Below are positions 25,695 through 35,600 of a stretch of 50,454 nt of DNA, in pieces. The position numbers and the translations under genes are program-made. Position 1 is the stretch's first letter; every line of letters starts with the position of its first letter. Below the pieces are notes generated by a model, which was given only the letters and a program-made list of their open reading frames with translations, was not told where the DNA came from and made no database searches. The stretch is taken from positions 1-50,454 of the forward strand of contig JAUCBJ010001789.1 of the NCBI GenBank assembly GCA_032718475.1, in the 5' to 3' direction. Origin of the DNA: Nemertoderma westbladi. Its lineage: Eukaryota > Xenacoelomorpha > Nemertodermatida > Nemertodermatidae.

Positions 25695-28600
25695 AACGAG
25701 TTTGAAAAGGTCGGGGAAACAAACTTGATTCGGTGATTGTTGGTATAGAAATCACTCCAGCCAATTAGATTTGTTTCCCTGAGTTTTATAAAGTCGTTCG
25801 AACGAGTTTGAAAAGGTCGGGGAAACAAACTTGATTCGGTGATTTTTGGTATAGAAATCACTCCAGCCTAATTAGATTTGTTTCCCTAAGTTTTGTAAAC
25901 GCGTTCGAACGAGTTTGAAAAGGTCGGGGAAACAAACTTGATTCGGTGATTGTTGGTATAGAAATCACTCCAGCCAATTAGATTTGTTTCCCTGAGTTTT
26001 ATAAAGTCGTTCGAACGAGTTTGAAAAGGTCGGGGAAACAAACTTGATTCGGTGATTGTTGGTATAGAAATCACTCCAGCCAATTCGATTTGTTTCCCTG
26101 AGTTTTATAAAGTCGTTCGAACGAGTTTGAAAAGGTCGGGGAAACAAACATGATTCGGTGATTGTTGGTATAGAAATCACTCCAGCCAATTAGATTTGTT
26201 TCCCTGAGTTTTATAAAGTCGTTCGAACGAGTTTGAAAAGGTCGGGGAAACAAACTTGATTCGGTGATTGTTGGTATAGAAATCACTCCAGCCAATTAGA
26301 TTTGTTTCCCTGAGTTTTATAAAGTCGTTCGAACGAGTTTGAAAAGGTCGGGGAAACAAACATGATTCGGTGATTGTTGGTATAGAAATCACTCCAGCCA
26401 ATTAGATTTGTTTCCCTGAGTTTTATAAAGTCGTTCGAACGAGTTTGAAAAGGTCGGGGAAACAAACTTGATTCGGTGATTTTTGGTATAGAAATCACTC
26501 CAGCCTAATTCGATTTGTTTCCCTAAGTTTTGTAAACGCGTTCGAACGAGTTTGAAAAGGTCGGGGAAACAAACTTGATTCGGTGATTGTTGGTATAGAA
26601 ATCACTCCAGCCAATTAGATTTGTTTCCCTGAGTTTTATAAAGTCGTTCGAACGAGTTTGAAAAGGTCGGGGAAACAAACTTGATTCGGTGATTGTTGGT
26701 ATAGAAATCACTCCAGCCAATTAGATTTGTTTCCCTGAGTTTTATAAAGTCGTTCGAACGAGTTTGAAAAGGTCGGGGAAACATAACTTGATTTGGTGAT
26801 TGTTGGTATAGAAATCACTCCAGCCAATTAGATTTGTTTCCCTGAGTTTTATAAAGTCGTTCGAACGAGTTTGAAAAGGTCGGGGAAACAAACTTGATTC
26901 GGTGATTGTTGCTATAGAAATCACTCCAGCCAATTAGATTTGTTTCCCTGAGTTTTATAAAGTCGTTCGAACGAGTTTGAAAAGGTCGGGGAAACAAACT
27001 TGATTCGGTGATTGTTGCTATAGAAATCACTCCAGCCAATTAGATTTGTTTCCCTGAGTTTTATAAAGTCGTTCGAACGAGTTTGAAAAGGTCGGGGAAA
27101 CAAACTTGATTCGGTGATTGTTGCTATAGAAATCACTCCAGCCAATTAGATTTGTTTCCCTGAGTTTTATAAAGTCGTTCGAACGAGTTTGAAAAGGCCG
27201 GGGAAACAAACTTGATTCGGTGATTGTTGGTATAGAAATCACTCCAGCCAATTAGATTTGTTTCCCTAAGTTTTATAAAGTCGTTCGAACGAGTTTGAAA
27301 AGGCCGGGGAAACAAACTTGATTCGGTGATTGTTGCTATAGAAATCACTCCAGCCAATTAGATTTGTTTCCCTGAGTTTTATAAAGTCGTTCGAACGAGT
27401 TTGAAAAGGTCGGGGAAACAAACTTGATTCGGTGATTGTTGCTATAGAAATCACTCCAGCCAATTAGATTTGTTTCCCTGAGTTTTATAAAGTCGTTCGA
27501 ACGAGTTTGAAAAGGTCGGGGAAACAAACTTGATTCGGTGATTGTTGCTATAGAAATCACTCCAGCCAATTAGATTTGTTTCCCTGAGTTTTATAAAGTC
27601 GTTCGAACGAGTTTGAAAAGGTCTGAGAAACAAACTTGATTCGGTGATTGTTGCTATAGAAATCACTCCACCCAATTAGATTTGTTTCCCTGAGTTTTAT
27701 AAAGTCGTTCGAACGAGTTTGAAAAGGTCGGGGAAACAAACTTAATTCGGTGATTGTTGGTATAGAAATCACTCCAGCCAATTAGATTTGTTTCCCTGAG
27801 TTTTATAAAGTCGTTCGAACGAGTTTGAAAAGGTCGGGGAAACAAACTTGATTCGGTGATTGTTGCTATAGAAATCACTCCAGTCAATTAGATTTGTTTC
27901 CCTGAGTTTTGTAAAGTCGTTCGAACGAGTTTGAAAAGGTCGGGGAAACAAACTTGATTCGGTGATTGTTGCTATAGAAATCACTCCAGTCAATTAGATT
28001 TGTTTCCCTGAGTTTTGTAAAGTCGTTCGAACGAGTTTGAAAAGGTCGGGGAAACAAACTTGATTCGGTGATTGTTGGTATAGAAATCACTCCAGCCAAT
28101 TAGATTTTACTTGAGTTTTGTAAAGTCGTTCGAACGAGTTTGAAAAGGTCGGGGAAACAAACTTGATTCGGTGATTGTTGGTATAGAAATCACTCCAGCC
28201 AATTAGATTTTACTTGAGTTTTGTAAAGTCGTTCGAACGAGTTTGAAAAGGTCGGGGAAACAAACTTGATTCGGTGATTGTTGGTATAGAAATCACTCCA
28301 GTCAATTAGATTTGTTTCCCTGAGTTTTGTAAAGTCGTTCGAACGAGTTTGAAAAGGTCGGGGAAACAAACTTGATTCGGTGATTGTTGGTATAGAAATC
28401 ACTCCAGCCAATTAGATTTTACTTGAGTTTTGTAAAGTCGTTCGAACGAGTTTGAAAAGGTCGGGGAAACAAACTTGATTCGGTGATTGTTGGTATAGAA
28501 ATCACTCCAGTCAATTAGATTTGTTTCCCTGAGTTTTGTAAAGTCGTTCGAACGAGTTTGAAAAGGTCGGGGAAACAAACTTGATTCGGTGATTGTTGGT

Positions 28601-29813
28601 ATAGAAATCACTCCAGTCAATTAGATTTGTTTCCCTGAGTTTTGTAAAGTCGTTCGAACGAGTTTGAAAAGGTCGGGGAAACAAACTTGATTCGGTGATT
28701 GTTGGTATAGAAACCACTCCAGCCAATTAGATTTGTTTCCCTGAGTTTTGTAAAGTCGTTCGAACGAGTTTGAAAAGGTCGGGGAAACAAACTTGATTCG
28801 GTGATTGTTGGTATAGAAATCACTCCAGCCAATTAGATTTGTTTCCCTGAGTTTTATAAAGTCGTTCGAACGAGTTTGAAAAGGTCGGGGAAACATAACT
28901 TGATTCGGTGATTGTTGGTATAGAAATCACTCCAGTCAATTAGATTTGTTTCCCTGAGTTTTGTAAAGTCGTTCGAACGAGTTTGAAAAGGTCGGGGAAA
29001 CAAACTTGATTCGGTGATTGTTGGTATAGAAATCACTCCAGTCAATTAGATTTGTTTCCCTGAGTTTTGTAAAGTCGTTCGAACGAGTTTGAAAAGGTCG
29101 GGGAAACAAACTTGATTCGGTGATTGTTGGTATAGAAACCACTCCAGCCAATTAGATTTGTTTCCCTGAGTTTTGTAAAGTCGTTCGAACGAGTTTGAAA
29201 AGGTCGGGGAAACAAACTTGATTCGGTGATTGTTGGTATAGAAATCACTCCAGCCAATTAGATTTGTTTCCCTGAGTTTTATAAAGTCGTTCGAACGAGT
29301 TTGAAAAGGTCGGGGAAACATAACTTGATTCGGTGATTGTTGGTATAGAAATCACTCCAGCCAATTAGATTTGTTTCCCTAAGTTTTGTAAAGTCGTTCA
29401 AACAAGTTTGAAAAGGTCGGGGAAACAAACTTGATTTGTGATTGTTGGTATAGAAATCACTCCAGCCAATTAGATTTGTTTCCCTAAGTTTTGTAAAGTC
29501 GTTCAAACGAGTTTGAAAAGGTCGGGGAAACAAACTTGATTTGTGATTGTTGGTATAGAAATCACTCCAGCCAATTAGATTTGTTTCCCTAAGTTTTGTA
29601 AAGTCGTTCAAACAAGTTTGAAAAGGTCGGGGAAACAAACTTGATTTGTGATTGTTGGTATAGAAATCACTCCAGCCAATTAGATTTGTTTCCCTAAGTT
29701 TTGTAAAGTCGTTCAAACGAGTTTGAAAAGGTCGGGGAAACAAACTTGATTTGTGATTGTTGGTATAGAAATCACTCCAGCCAATTAGAATTGTTTCCCT
29801 GAGTTTTGTAAAG

Positions 29814-29970
29814 TTTTCAACTCGTGAAGTGAAAAGTTTTCACAATAGAGACTTACAGAACATTATTAATTGAATTGTTGTGAAATAAAATCCAGTATGT
29901 TAAACCAACAACAACATAGTTGTTACAGGCCACCCACCTATTTACAGAACAGAAGTTGCTAAGATCGGCA
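29814..29970 (+). repeat. Array-edge flank homologous to the internal islands
   Basis: The last satellite monomer ends at TGTAAAGT and passes into the same sequence as the three internal islands. This copy has a 3-bp deletion (TGTTAAACC against TGTTATTAAACC). After ATCGGCA it does not return to satellite but continues with GCTTGAAATTTTTACC into unique DNA. This makes it the likely source locus, or a sister copy, of the internal islands. It contains a short palindrome GTGAAAAGTTTTCAC. Confidence 0.93.
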
Positions 29971-30276
29971 GCTTGAAATTTTTACCGATATTAGGTTAAT
30001 TTTGTTACGGATTCCATTGAACTATTTGATATGAAACATTATAAATATTCCCCCGACGAGAATATGTTTAAGTCTTTCGATAAATAGAAGAGATAAAGAC
30101 TATTGAAACATAAAGTTAGTTTCGAGAATAACTGCAGCGACGCAAACATTTTAATTTGCAAATAAATTAAAACTGTTAAATCCTAAAATATATCAACAAA
30201 ACGTTAGAAAAAGAGGTTCAATGAATGAGTGACGAAGTTACAGACAAAAAAAATAGAAAACAACGAGACATTGCGG
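29971..30276 (-). other. 3' flank / probable 3' UTR of SETD1
   Basis: This AT-rich unique DNA lies between the satellite-edge sequence and the SETD1 stop codon. On the minus strand an ATTAAA hexamer (plus-strand TTTAAT, 30,150-30,155), about 120 bases past the stop, is a possible polyadenylation signal. No AATAAA is seen on that strand. No other gene is visible. Confidence 0.5.
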
Positions 30277-32634
30277 CTAGTTTAATGTTCCTCTACAGTT
30301 TGGATGTTTACAGAAACAAGGAAGTTTCTCGTCTTCTAAAGGAAACTTATAATCGTAAGTGACTTCCTCGTGTTTCTTTATAGTTCGTAACGAATAAATA
30401 ACAATCTTCTTCCTATTGTCCACGGTAACGACCTTAGCGTAACAGTTAGGGTTGCACGAGTGATTAATAAAGCGACCGATATTCCCTGACTTAGTAGCGT
30501 CTATGATCATATCCCCGTCGACTCGGAACAAATAGGAACTCCCTATACCCTGTTTCTCGTAACCGGCCTCGCGAATATCCCCGATGATCGCTCGAACGCT
30601 CGAACCGACGTACTCAATGACCATATCGTTGGCGGGGATCGTTTCCAACGCGAATAAACCCCATCCGTGGATCTTGGAACGCGCGAATTTAACGCACTTC
30701 TTCCGGTATTTCAACTGGTTGAATTTAAGAAGATCGGATGTTTCGACTCCCCCGAACTCGGAAGCGACTCTCCGTTGGAAGAGTCGCGCCTCCCGCTTGA
30801 GTTCCTTCTCCGACGCTTTTTTCCCGGCCTTCACGGCGTCCGGATCCACGTCGGCCTCCTTGTTGAGCGAGAGGAGCTCGGCGCTGCGAGCCGCGTGATC
30901 TTTCACCTTGTCGGCTCGACTGACCCGGTAGTAACCCTGGCAGCGAGCGCACCCCGCCGAGTGGCCCCCCGACGACTCGGGGCGTCGCGATGGGGGCGAC
31001 GCGACGCCCGGTGCGTCGGTCGCCGGATGACCGATCCAGTGGGTCTCATTCGCGAAGAACGGCGGATCATCCCTATCCACCAAAGCCGCGTAACTCGCTC
31101 GCAGCAACTCGACGTCCTCCCCGGACAACCCGTCGCTTAGGAACCGGTAGACCACGGACATCTCCTCCTCGAGAGACCGCGGGGGCTTCTTTACGCCCTC
31201 TAGTGGCGGAACGCGCACAGGCGCCGCTGGTTTTCTCTCGCGATACGCCGGCCAGGAATCCAACAGATTCTTAAGTTCGCGTTCCGATTGGCCCTTAGCG
31301 CGCTTCCGGGATTTAACCAACGGTTTAGCGGTCGCCGTAGTGTAAGCGGGAGGCCGCGCAGGTGCCGCGCGTTGCGTTGGCGCAGACGGACGATGCGTGG
31401 ACGCAGACGGGCGTTGCGTGGATGCAGACGGGCGTACGGGCGACGGTTTAGGCGCGGCTCCGGGGGGCAGCGAGTAGCAGTGCTCCAACCGGTACGGATC
31501 CCCCGTAGTCGCCGCCGCTAACTCGTCCAACTTCGCTCGTTGCAACGCCCGACGCGCCTCCAACGATTCCCGATGCGCCGATTTTATTACCTTGGCTACG
31601 TCGCTGGCGGCTCGAGCGACGAGCTCGTCGGAGCGATCGAGCGCCGCCGAACGGATCACGTCGACGCCGCCCACGTTGCTCCGCCGCAACTGGAACATAT
31701 CGTGGGAGACGGAACCCGGGAGGAACTCATCGGAAGTGTCGTCGTCGTCGTCTGGACCCGATAACGTCGTACCGGAGCTGTAAGGAGACGTCGATACCTT
31801 ACCGAGCGGGCCAACCGAGCCGACCGAGCAGTAGGAATGTTCCGCTAACAACGTGGCCAAGCGCTTCCTAGGCGGCGAATCGCTAATCTCCTCGTCGATG
31901 CTTCTCTTAACCGCCTTACTAGGTTGAACGAGTTCATCAACAACCGGCTCCTCGGCAAGTTTATCATCGATTCTATCGACATCGTCGTCTTCAGAGAATA
32001 TATCGTGTTCCAGTCTCTCGATCTGCTCGAGTATCTCCTTTTGTCTCTTGGCATCGTTGGCGTAACTAACTTCCCCCTCTTCGAGCTCCCCTAGTTCCAG
32101 CCCGTCCTTGGGGACACCATCGACTACGGCATCCGATTCAACCGGCCGAGACACGGCGACACTTTTATCTTCCACAGACTGAATCACATCGACTGGCTCA
32201 TCTTCTTCCAGGGTCTTTCCTACGTCCGCAACCCGAGTATCTACTAATCCCCTCTCGCTGTCAACCAGCGCACTCAACGGAAGCCCCCCACATTGGTCCA
32301 GAACTTCCCCCCTGTCTGCCCCCTTGGTCCCACCCACTTCCCCCGTGTCTGCCCCCTTGGTCCCACCCACTTCCCCCCTATCTGCCCCCGCACTACGACC
32401 GATTTCCCCCCTATTGAACTGTCCCCCCAGTACCGCCCCCTCACTGTCCCCCCGAGTATCGAACCCTAGCGTTTCCCCCTGGAACAGCGTCCCAATCCCG
32501 TCCTCTCCGTTCACAACCAGTTTATCTTCGATATCCCGGTCACTCAGTTCGTCCTGCACATCGGTCTCCTCATCGTAATCATCATTCCTCGATTCAACTT
32601 CCGACTCATCGCTGTCTTCCCTTCCGGAGAGCCG
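30277..32634 (-). CDS. SETD1: SETD1 exon 2: acidic linker, N-SET, SET, post-SET
   Basis: This exon encodes residues 689-1,473. It opens in phase 0 after TTTTTTCAG with an acidic stretch (GREDSDESEVES), well upstream of the first in-frame GTG at 32,559. An 11-residue tandem repeat (GEVGGTKGADR type, 33-nt unit) lies near 32,300-32,400, and an RPSAST-type repeat near 31,380-31,430. The N-SET region contains ETHWIGHP and the Win motif GCARCQGYY, whose arginine inserts into WDR5 in the known family. The SET domain, about the last 142 residues, shows HGWGLFA, EYVG, GIGSSYLF, RFINHSCNPNC and TYDYKFPLED. The post-SET CFC-x4-C cysteines follow. All expected catalytic and zinc-binding residues are present. 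Confidence 0.94.
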   Translation of the reverse strand, partial: RLSGREDSDESEVESRNDDYDEETDVQDELSDRDIEDKLVVNGEDGIGTLFQGETLGFDTRGDSEGAVLGGQFNRGEIGRSAGADRGEVGGTKGADTGEVGGTKGADRGEVLDQCGGLPLSALVDSERGLVDTRVADVGKTLEEDEPVDVIQSVEDKSVAVSRPVESDAVVDGVPKDGLELGELEEGEVSYANDAKRQKEILEQIERLEHDIFSEDDDVDRIDDKLAEEPVVDELVQPSKAVKRSIDEEISDSPPRKRLATLLAEHSYCSVGSVGPLGKVSTSPYSSGTTLSGPDDDDDTSDEFLPGSVSHDMFQLRRSNVGGVDVIRSAALDRSDELVARAASDVAKVIKSAHRESLEARRALQRAKLDELAAATTGDPYRLEHCYSLPPGAAPKPSPVRPSASTQRPSASTHRPSAPTQRAAPARPPAYTTATAKPLVKSRKRAKGQSERELKNLLDSWPAYRERKPAAPVRVPPLEGVKKPPRSLEEEMSVVYRFLSDGLSGEDVELLRASYAALVDRDDPPFFANETHWIGHPATDAPGVASPPSRRPESSGGHSAGCARCQGYYRVSRADKVKDHAARSAELLSLNKEADVDPDAVKAGKKASEKELKREARLFQRRVASEFGGVETSDLLKFNQLKYRKKCVKFARSKIHGWGLFALETIPANDMVIEYVGSSVRAIIGDIREAGYEKQGIGSSYLFRVDGDMIIDATKSGNIGRFINHSCNPNCYAKVVTVDNRKKIVIYSLRTIKKHEEVTYDYKFPLEDEKLPCFCKHPNCRGTLN

Positions 32635-35600
32635 CTGAAAAAATCGAGAAAATAATTAATTCATCTCAGAAATTATACGAATAAAGGTATATATAATTAA
32701 TAAATTTGATTAAATACAAAATGTCAACACATCCCCCTTAATAATATACACCATCTCCCTTAATACAACAACCATTTTTAGATGGTCGGAGACCCCCCCG
32801 TACGAGCCAGGCCGGATTTTTCAATTTATGAGGTATTTTGATACAACAAGCCGTTAAAAACGCCTTTTTAGCAACATATAACCATCTCTGTTGACTTTAT
32901 TTTTCTATCTTTTGAATTTAATCTAGATATTATCAGAACCGCCTACATCTGTAGATTCCTAATCTGAAAACCGTTTAACAATTTATAAAAAAATGCCCAA
33001 GATATTAGCAAAATAATAATGTATAAATTTTGAGACATAAATCGCTATAATTCTAATAGCAAAAAAATGATTGTCGGCCCTTTACTTGGTGAGTCACAAA
33101 TTGCATTTTAGCTTTGAATACTTTGATACAAATAGCGCGTGGCAATTTAATTCCAAAACATTCGACAATATAATTAGTTGATTTAAATGTTAATTATTTA
33201 GTCAAAACTTTAGAATGACATTCTCAGCAATATCTCAAGCAAATGTTTATAGTTTGGGAATCCTTGCATGGCCAGCTTTCAAGGTATACTAAATAATATT
33301 TGCGTATTATTATTATTGCTTATACAGGAACTTCAACAGAAGCACTCTGATATTAATTTAATCACTAATTCTGTGCAGATCAACTGAGGGAGGAATTGGA
33401 TGAACAATGTAAAACCCCAACATTACCAGTTATCTCGCCAGTCACAGTAAGAATGGCTACCGGTATCAAATCTCTGACTATTGAAAAGAGTCCAGACGTT
33501 GTTGTTTTAACTGTTGAACACCTCACTAGTTTGAAAGAAACAGTCATTTGTGAAGTTCTGGCCGATATATATAACACCTGCTGGCGGACTGGTGATGTCC
33601 CCACATCAGCTCGGATTTACCTTTAAAATGCACGTTATAGACACAAACGTATTCGCACAGATTACGACGGATCTAGGACACCCCCCCCCCCCCCCCCCCC
33701 CCCCATTAGGTGGGGAAGCGTCCGGGGGGGGGGGGGGAAGCCTTCCACCCGCACGGGGGGTTGTCCGGTCACCATTACGACAGATATAAGACTTGAAGTA
33801 AAAGGTATGACAATATGTGACTGAACAAGATATTTAAATTGCATTTAAAATCCATAAAAGTCTGTTTGAGTCTGAGTCCCAAAACTGAAATAAAATGTGA
33901 CGTATTAAAATGGATAAAAACGAATATGCGTGGAACGGATATGCGTGGAACGAATGAGGAACGTTGGTCGTTAAAATAATTATTCCAACTCGTTGTGGTT
34001 AAATATTAAATTAAACAATACAAAAGTAATCCTTGATTCACCGCCGTTTGCCCGCCAAAGAAATTGATTGGAGATCGAAACACGCCGAGATAAATTCTGC
34101 GTTTGCAATGTCCGTAGAGGTTGGTGCGCCAAGTGTGAGCCGTTCCACGAGCGATTTCTTGACCTAAAGGTACATGAGCACCGATTCGATCTGTGGCAGC
34201 GGGTGCTCGGCTGCTGCGCTCCTGTACCCACAGTTAGGGCACTCGTTATGGCGCGCTAGCGTACCCACGACCTATCGGTAAGCTTCCTGGGAGATCGGTC
34301 TCAGATTGGTCAAGGTATAGGGTCAAAAGGATAAGGTCAAAACACCCTTTGTATATCTCGGTTTCAACCTCAGCATCCTAGAGTCAACTGTCTAAAAGAA
34401 TGTATACAGCGAATTGCAATAATTTCAAACCAATTCCATCAAAAAGCATGGACGTCCCGGTTTTTTACGAGTGATACAATTGGATATCTCTGACGGGCTA
34501 TAGAAGTGCCCAGCATCTCATATTCCGCGCGGTTCCTTGCAGGGTCAATCAGTAATGTGGAACTTAATCATCTTGAAATACTATTATCGAAAGGCTATTC
34601 GTTGTTTATTATTCCTGGGACCCTACACTGGTAACTCCATTCTATACGAGCTGTTGGGATCATTTGATCCTGCCTACGTCATAATATTCACTGTAGATAC
34701 GGGTATACTGGGCTTGGTTCAACAATCGAAAAGTTTGGAGATGGTAACTAAACTACGCTGTAATGCCAAGCAGGAACTTCTTCCAAGCTTCTCACATGGA
34801 AATACAACACGAACTCTATATTAGGTCGACTGGACGTGGACATGGATCAGTTTTCTACTACTGACCAGATCAAATGTAATTTTATCCAGGACTGTTATTA
34901 TATAGAGTAAAACTGGAGGGAAGTATTAATTGCATGGTGATATTAATTAAATAAATGAATTGTAGTACGTTGTGTTGTAATATGCAAATAAAGACTGCCT
35001 GTAGAAGTGAAATAAATAGAAAGTCGAATGTCAGGGGAGAATAGCTGAACCTATTAGCGCTACTGAAGAGGCCTGATAGGCCGAAACGTACGTATAGCGC
35101 TGGTTCAATCCCCGGTGACGCGCTTTCTCATTTTTTTTTCCATTTCTGAATAACTTATTACAATATCATTCATTAAAGTTGCATTAACAGCTCAACTACA
35201 ATTCATTTGATTATTAATATTTTTTAATACCGATACTGTACTGTTACCGGTATCAGAGAAATGCATGGCGAATCTCGGAGAAATCCGGAATCGAGCTTCC
35301 TGCCAATGGCGCAACGGCATTGTACTATGGCGCTACATTAAGCGCCAAAAAAACCCGATTTTGGGAAATGAATCTTCGGAAGTATAATCACATTCGATTC
35401 AGCGGGGGACCTACTAGAACTAACCAACAAAGTCACACCACTAGTTATTAAAATATCAATATTTTGACATTATTTCTTGGGACTATCGTACTAAATTTAT
35501 TCATGAAAATTATTTCATTCAATCCAACTCAGTTTTTGAAGTGTTCTCCGATAATTTTCTCACCTGCAGCACTGCAGCACAAATTTCGCAGGGTTTCGAT

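Larger units (their letters stand above)
1..29813. repeat. 106-bp tandem satellite array (~275-280 monomers)
   Basis: The same 106-bp unit repeats head to tail in one orientation from the first base to about 29,813, where it stops abruptly. It is recognisable by the blocks GATTTGTTTCCC, CGTTCGAACG, GGGGAAACAAACTTGATTCGG and TATAGAAATCACTCCAGCC. The left end lies outside the window. Monomers differ by recurrent point variants: TCGGGG versus TCTGAG before AAAC, TTCGAACG versus TTCAAACG, AAAGTCG versus AAACGCG versus AAAGGCG, and TTGGTATAG versus TTGCTATAG. Because 106 is not a multiple of 3, the minus strand reads open through about two monomers before a stop, giving many overlapping frames of 60-180 codons with the same peptide. 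These have no codon-level constraint and I do not call them genes. No centromeric or known satellite family is recognised. Confidence 0.98.

Noticed and set aside
37-29743. About 180 overlapping minus-strand ORFs (60-179 codons) encoding the same MAGVISIPTITESSLF-type peptide
   Set aside because: They are one 106-bp unit read in three frames. They end at stops set by the repeat, shift frame every monomer, and their variation shows no codon pattern. They are by-products of a stop-poor satellite.
1-29813. CRISPR array
   Set aside because: The repeats are contiguous 106-bp units with no unique spacers, in eukaryotic DNA.
30584-31140. Plus-strand ORFs over SETD1 exon 2
   Set aside because: They are antisense shadows of the SET and N-SET coding region, which has unmistakable homology on the minus strand.
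34100-34260. Possible structured RNA gene in the GC-richer block
   Set aside because: No tRNA, snRNA or rRNA signature could be matched by eye, and no consistent fold was found.
34537-34824. Penelope-like reverse transcriptase or GIY-YIG fragment associated with the hammerhead
   Set aside because: The translated frame shows none of the RT or GIY-YIG motifs, so the link would rest on proximity alone.
35102-35112. GGTTCAATCCC as a tRNA-type pol III B box (tRNA-derived SINE)
   Set aside because: It matches the B-box consensus at most positions, but the same bases form the 3' strand of hammerhead stem I, and I see no convincing A box or tRNA fold.
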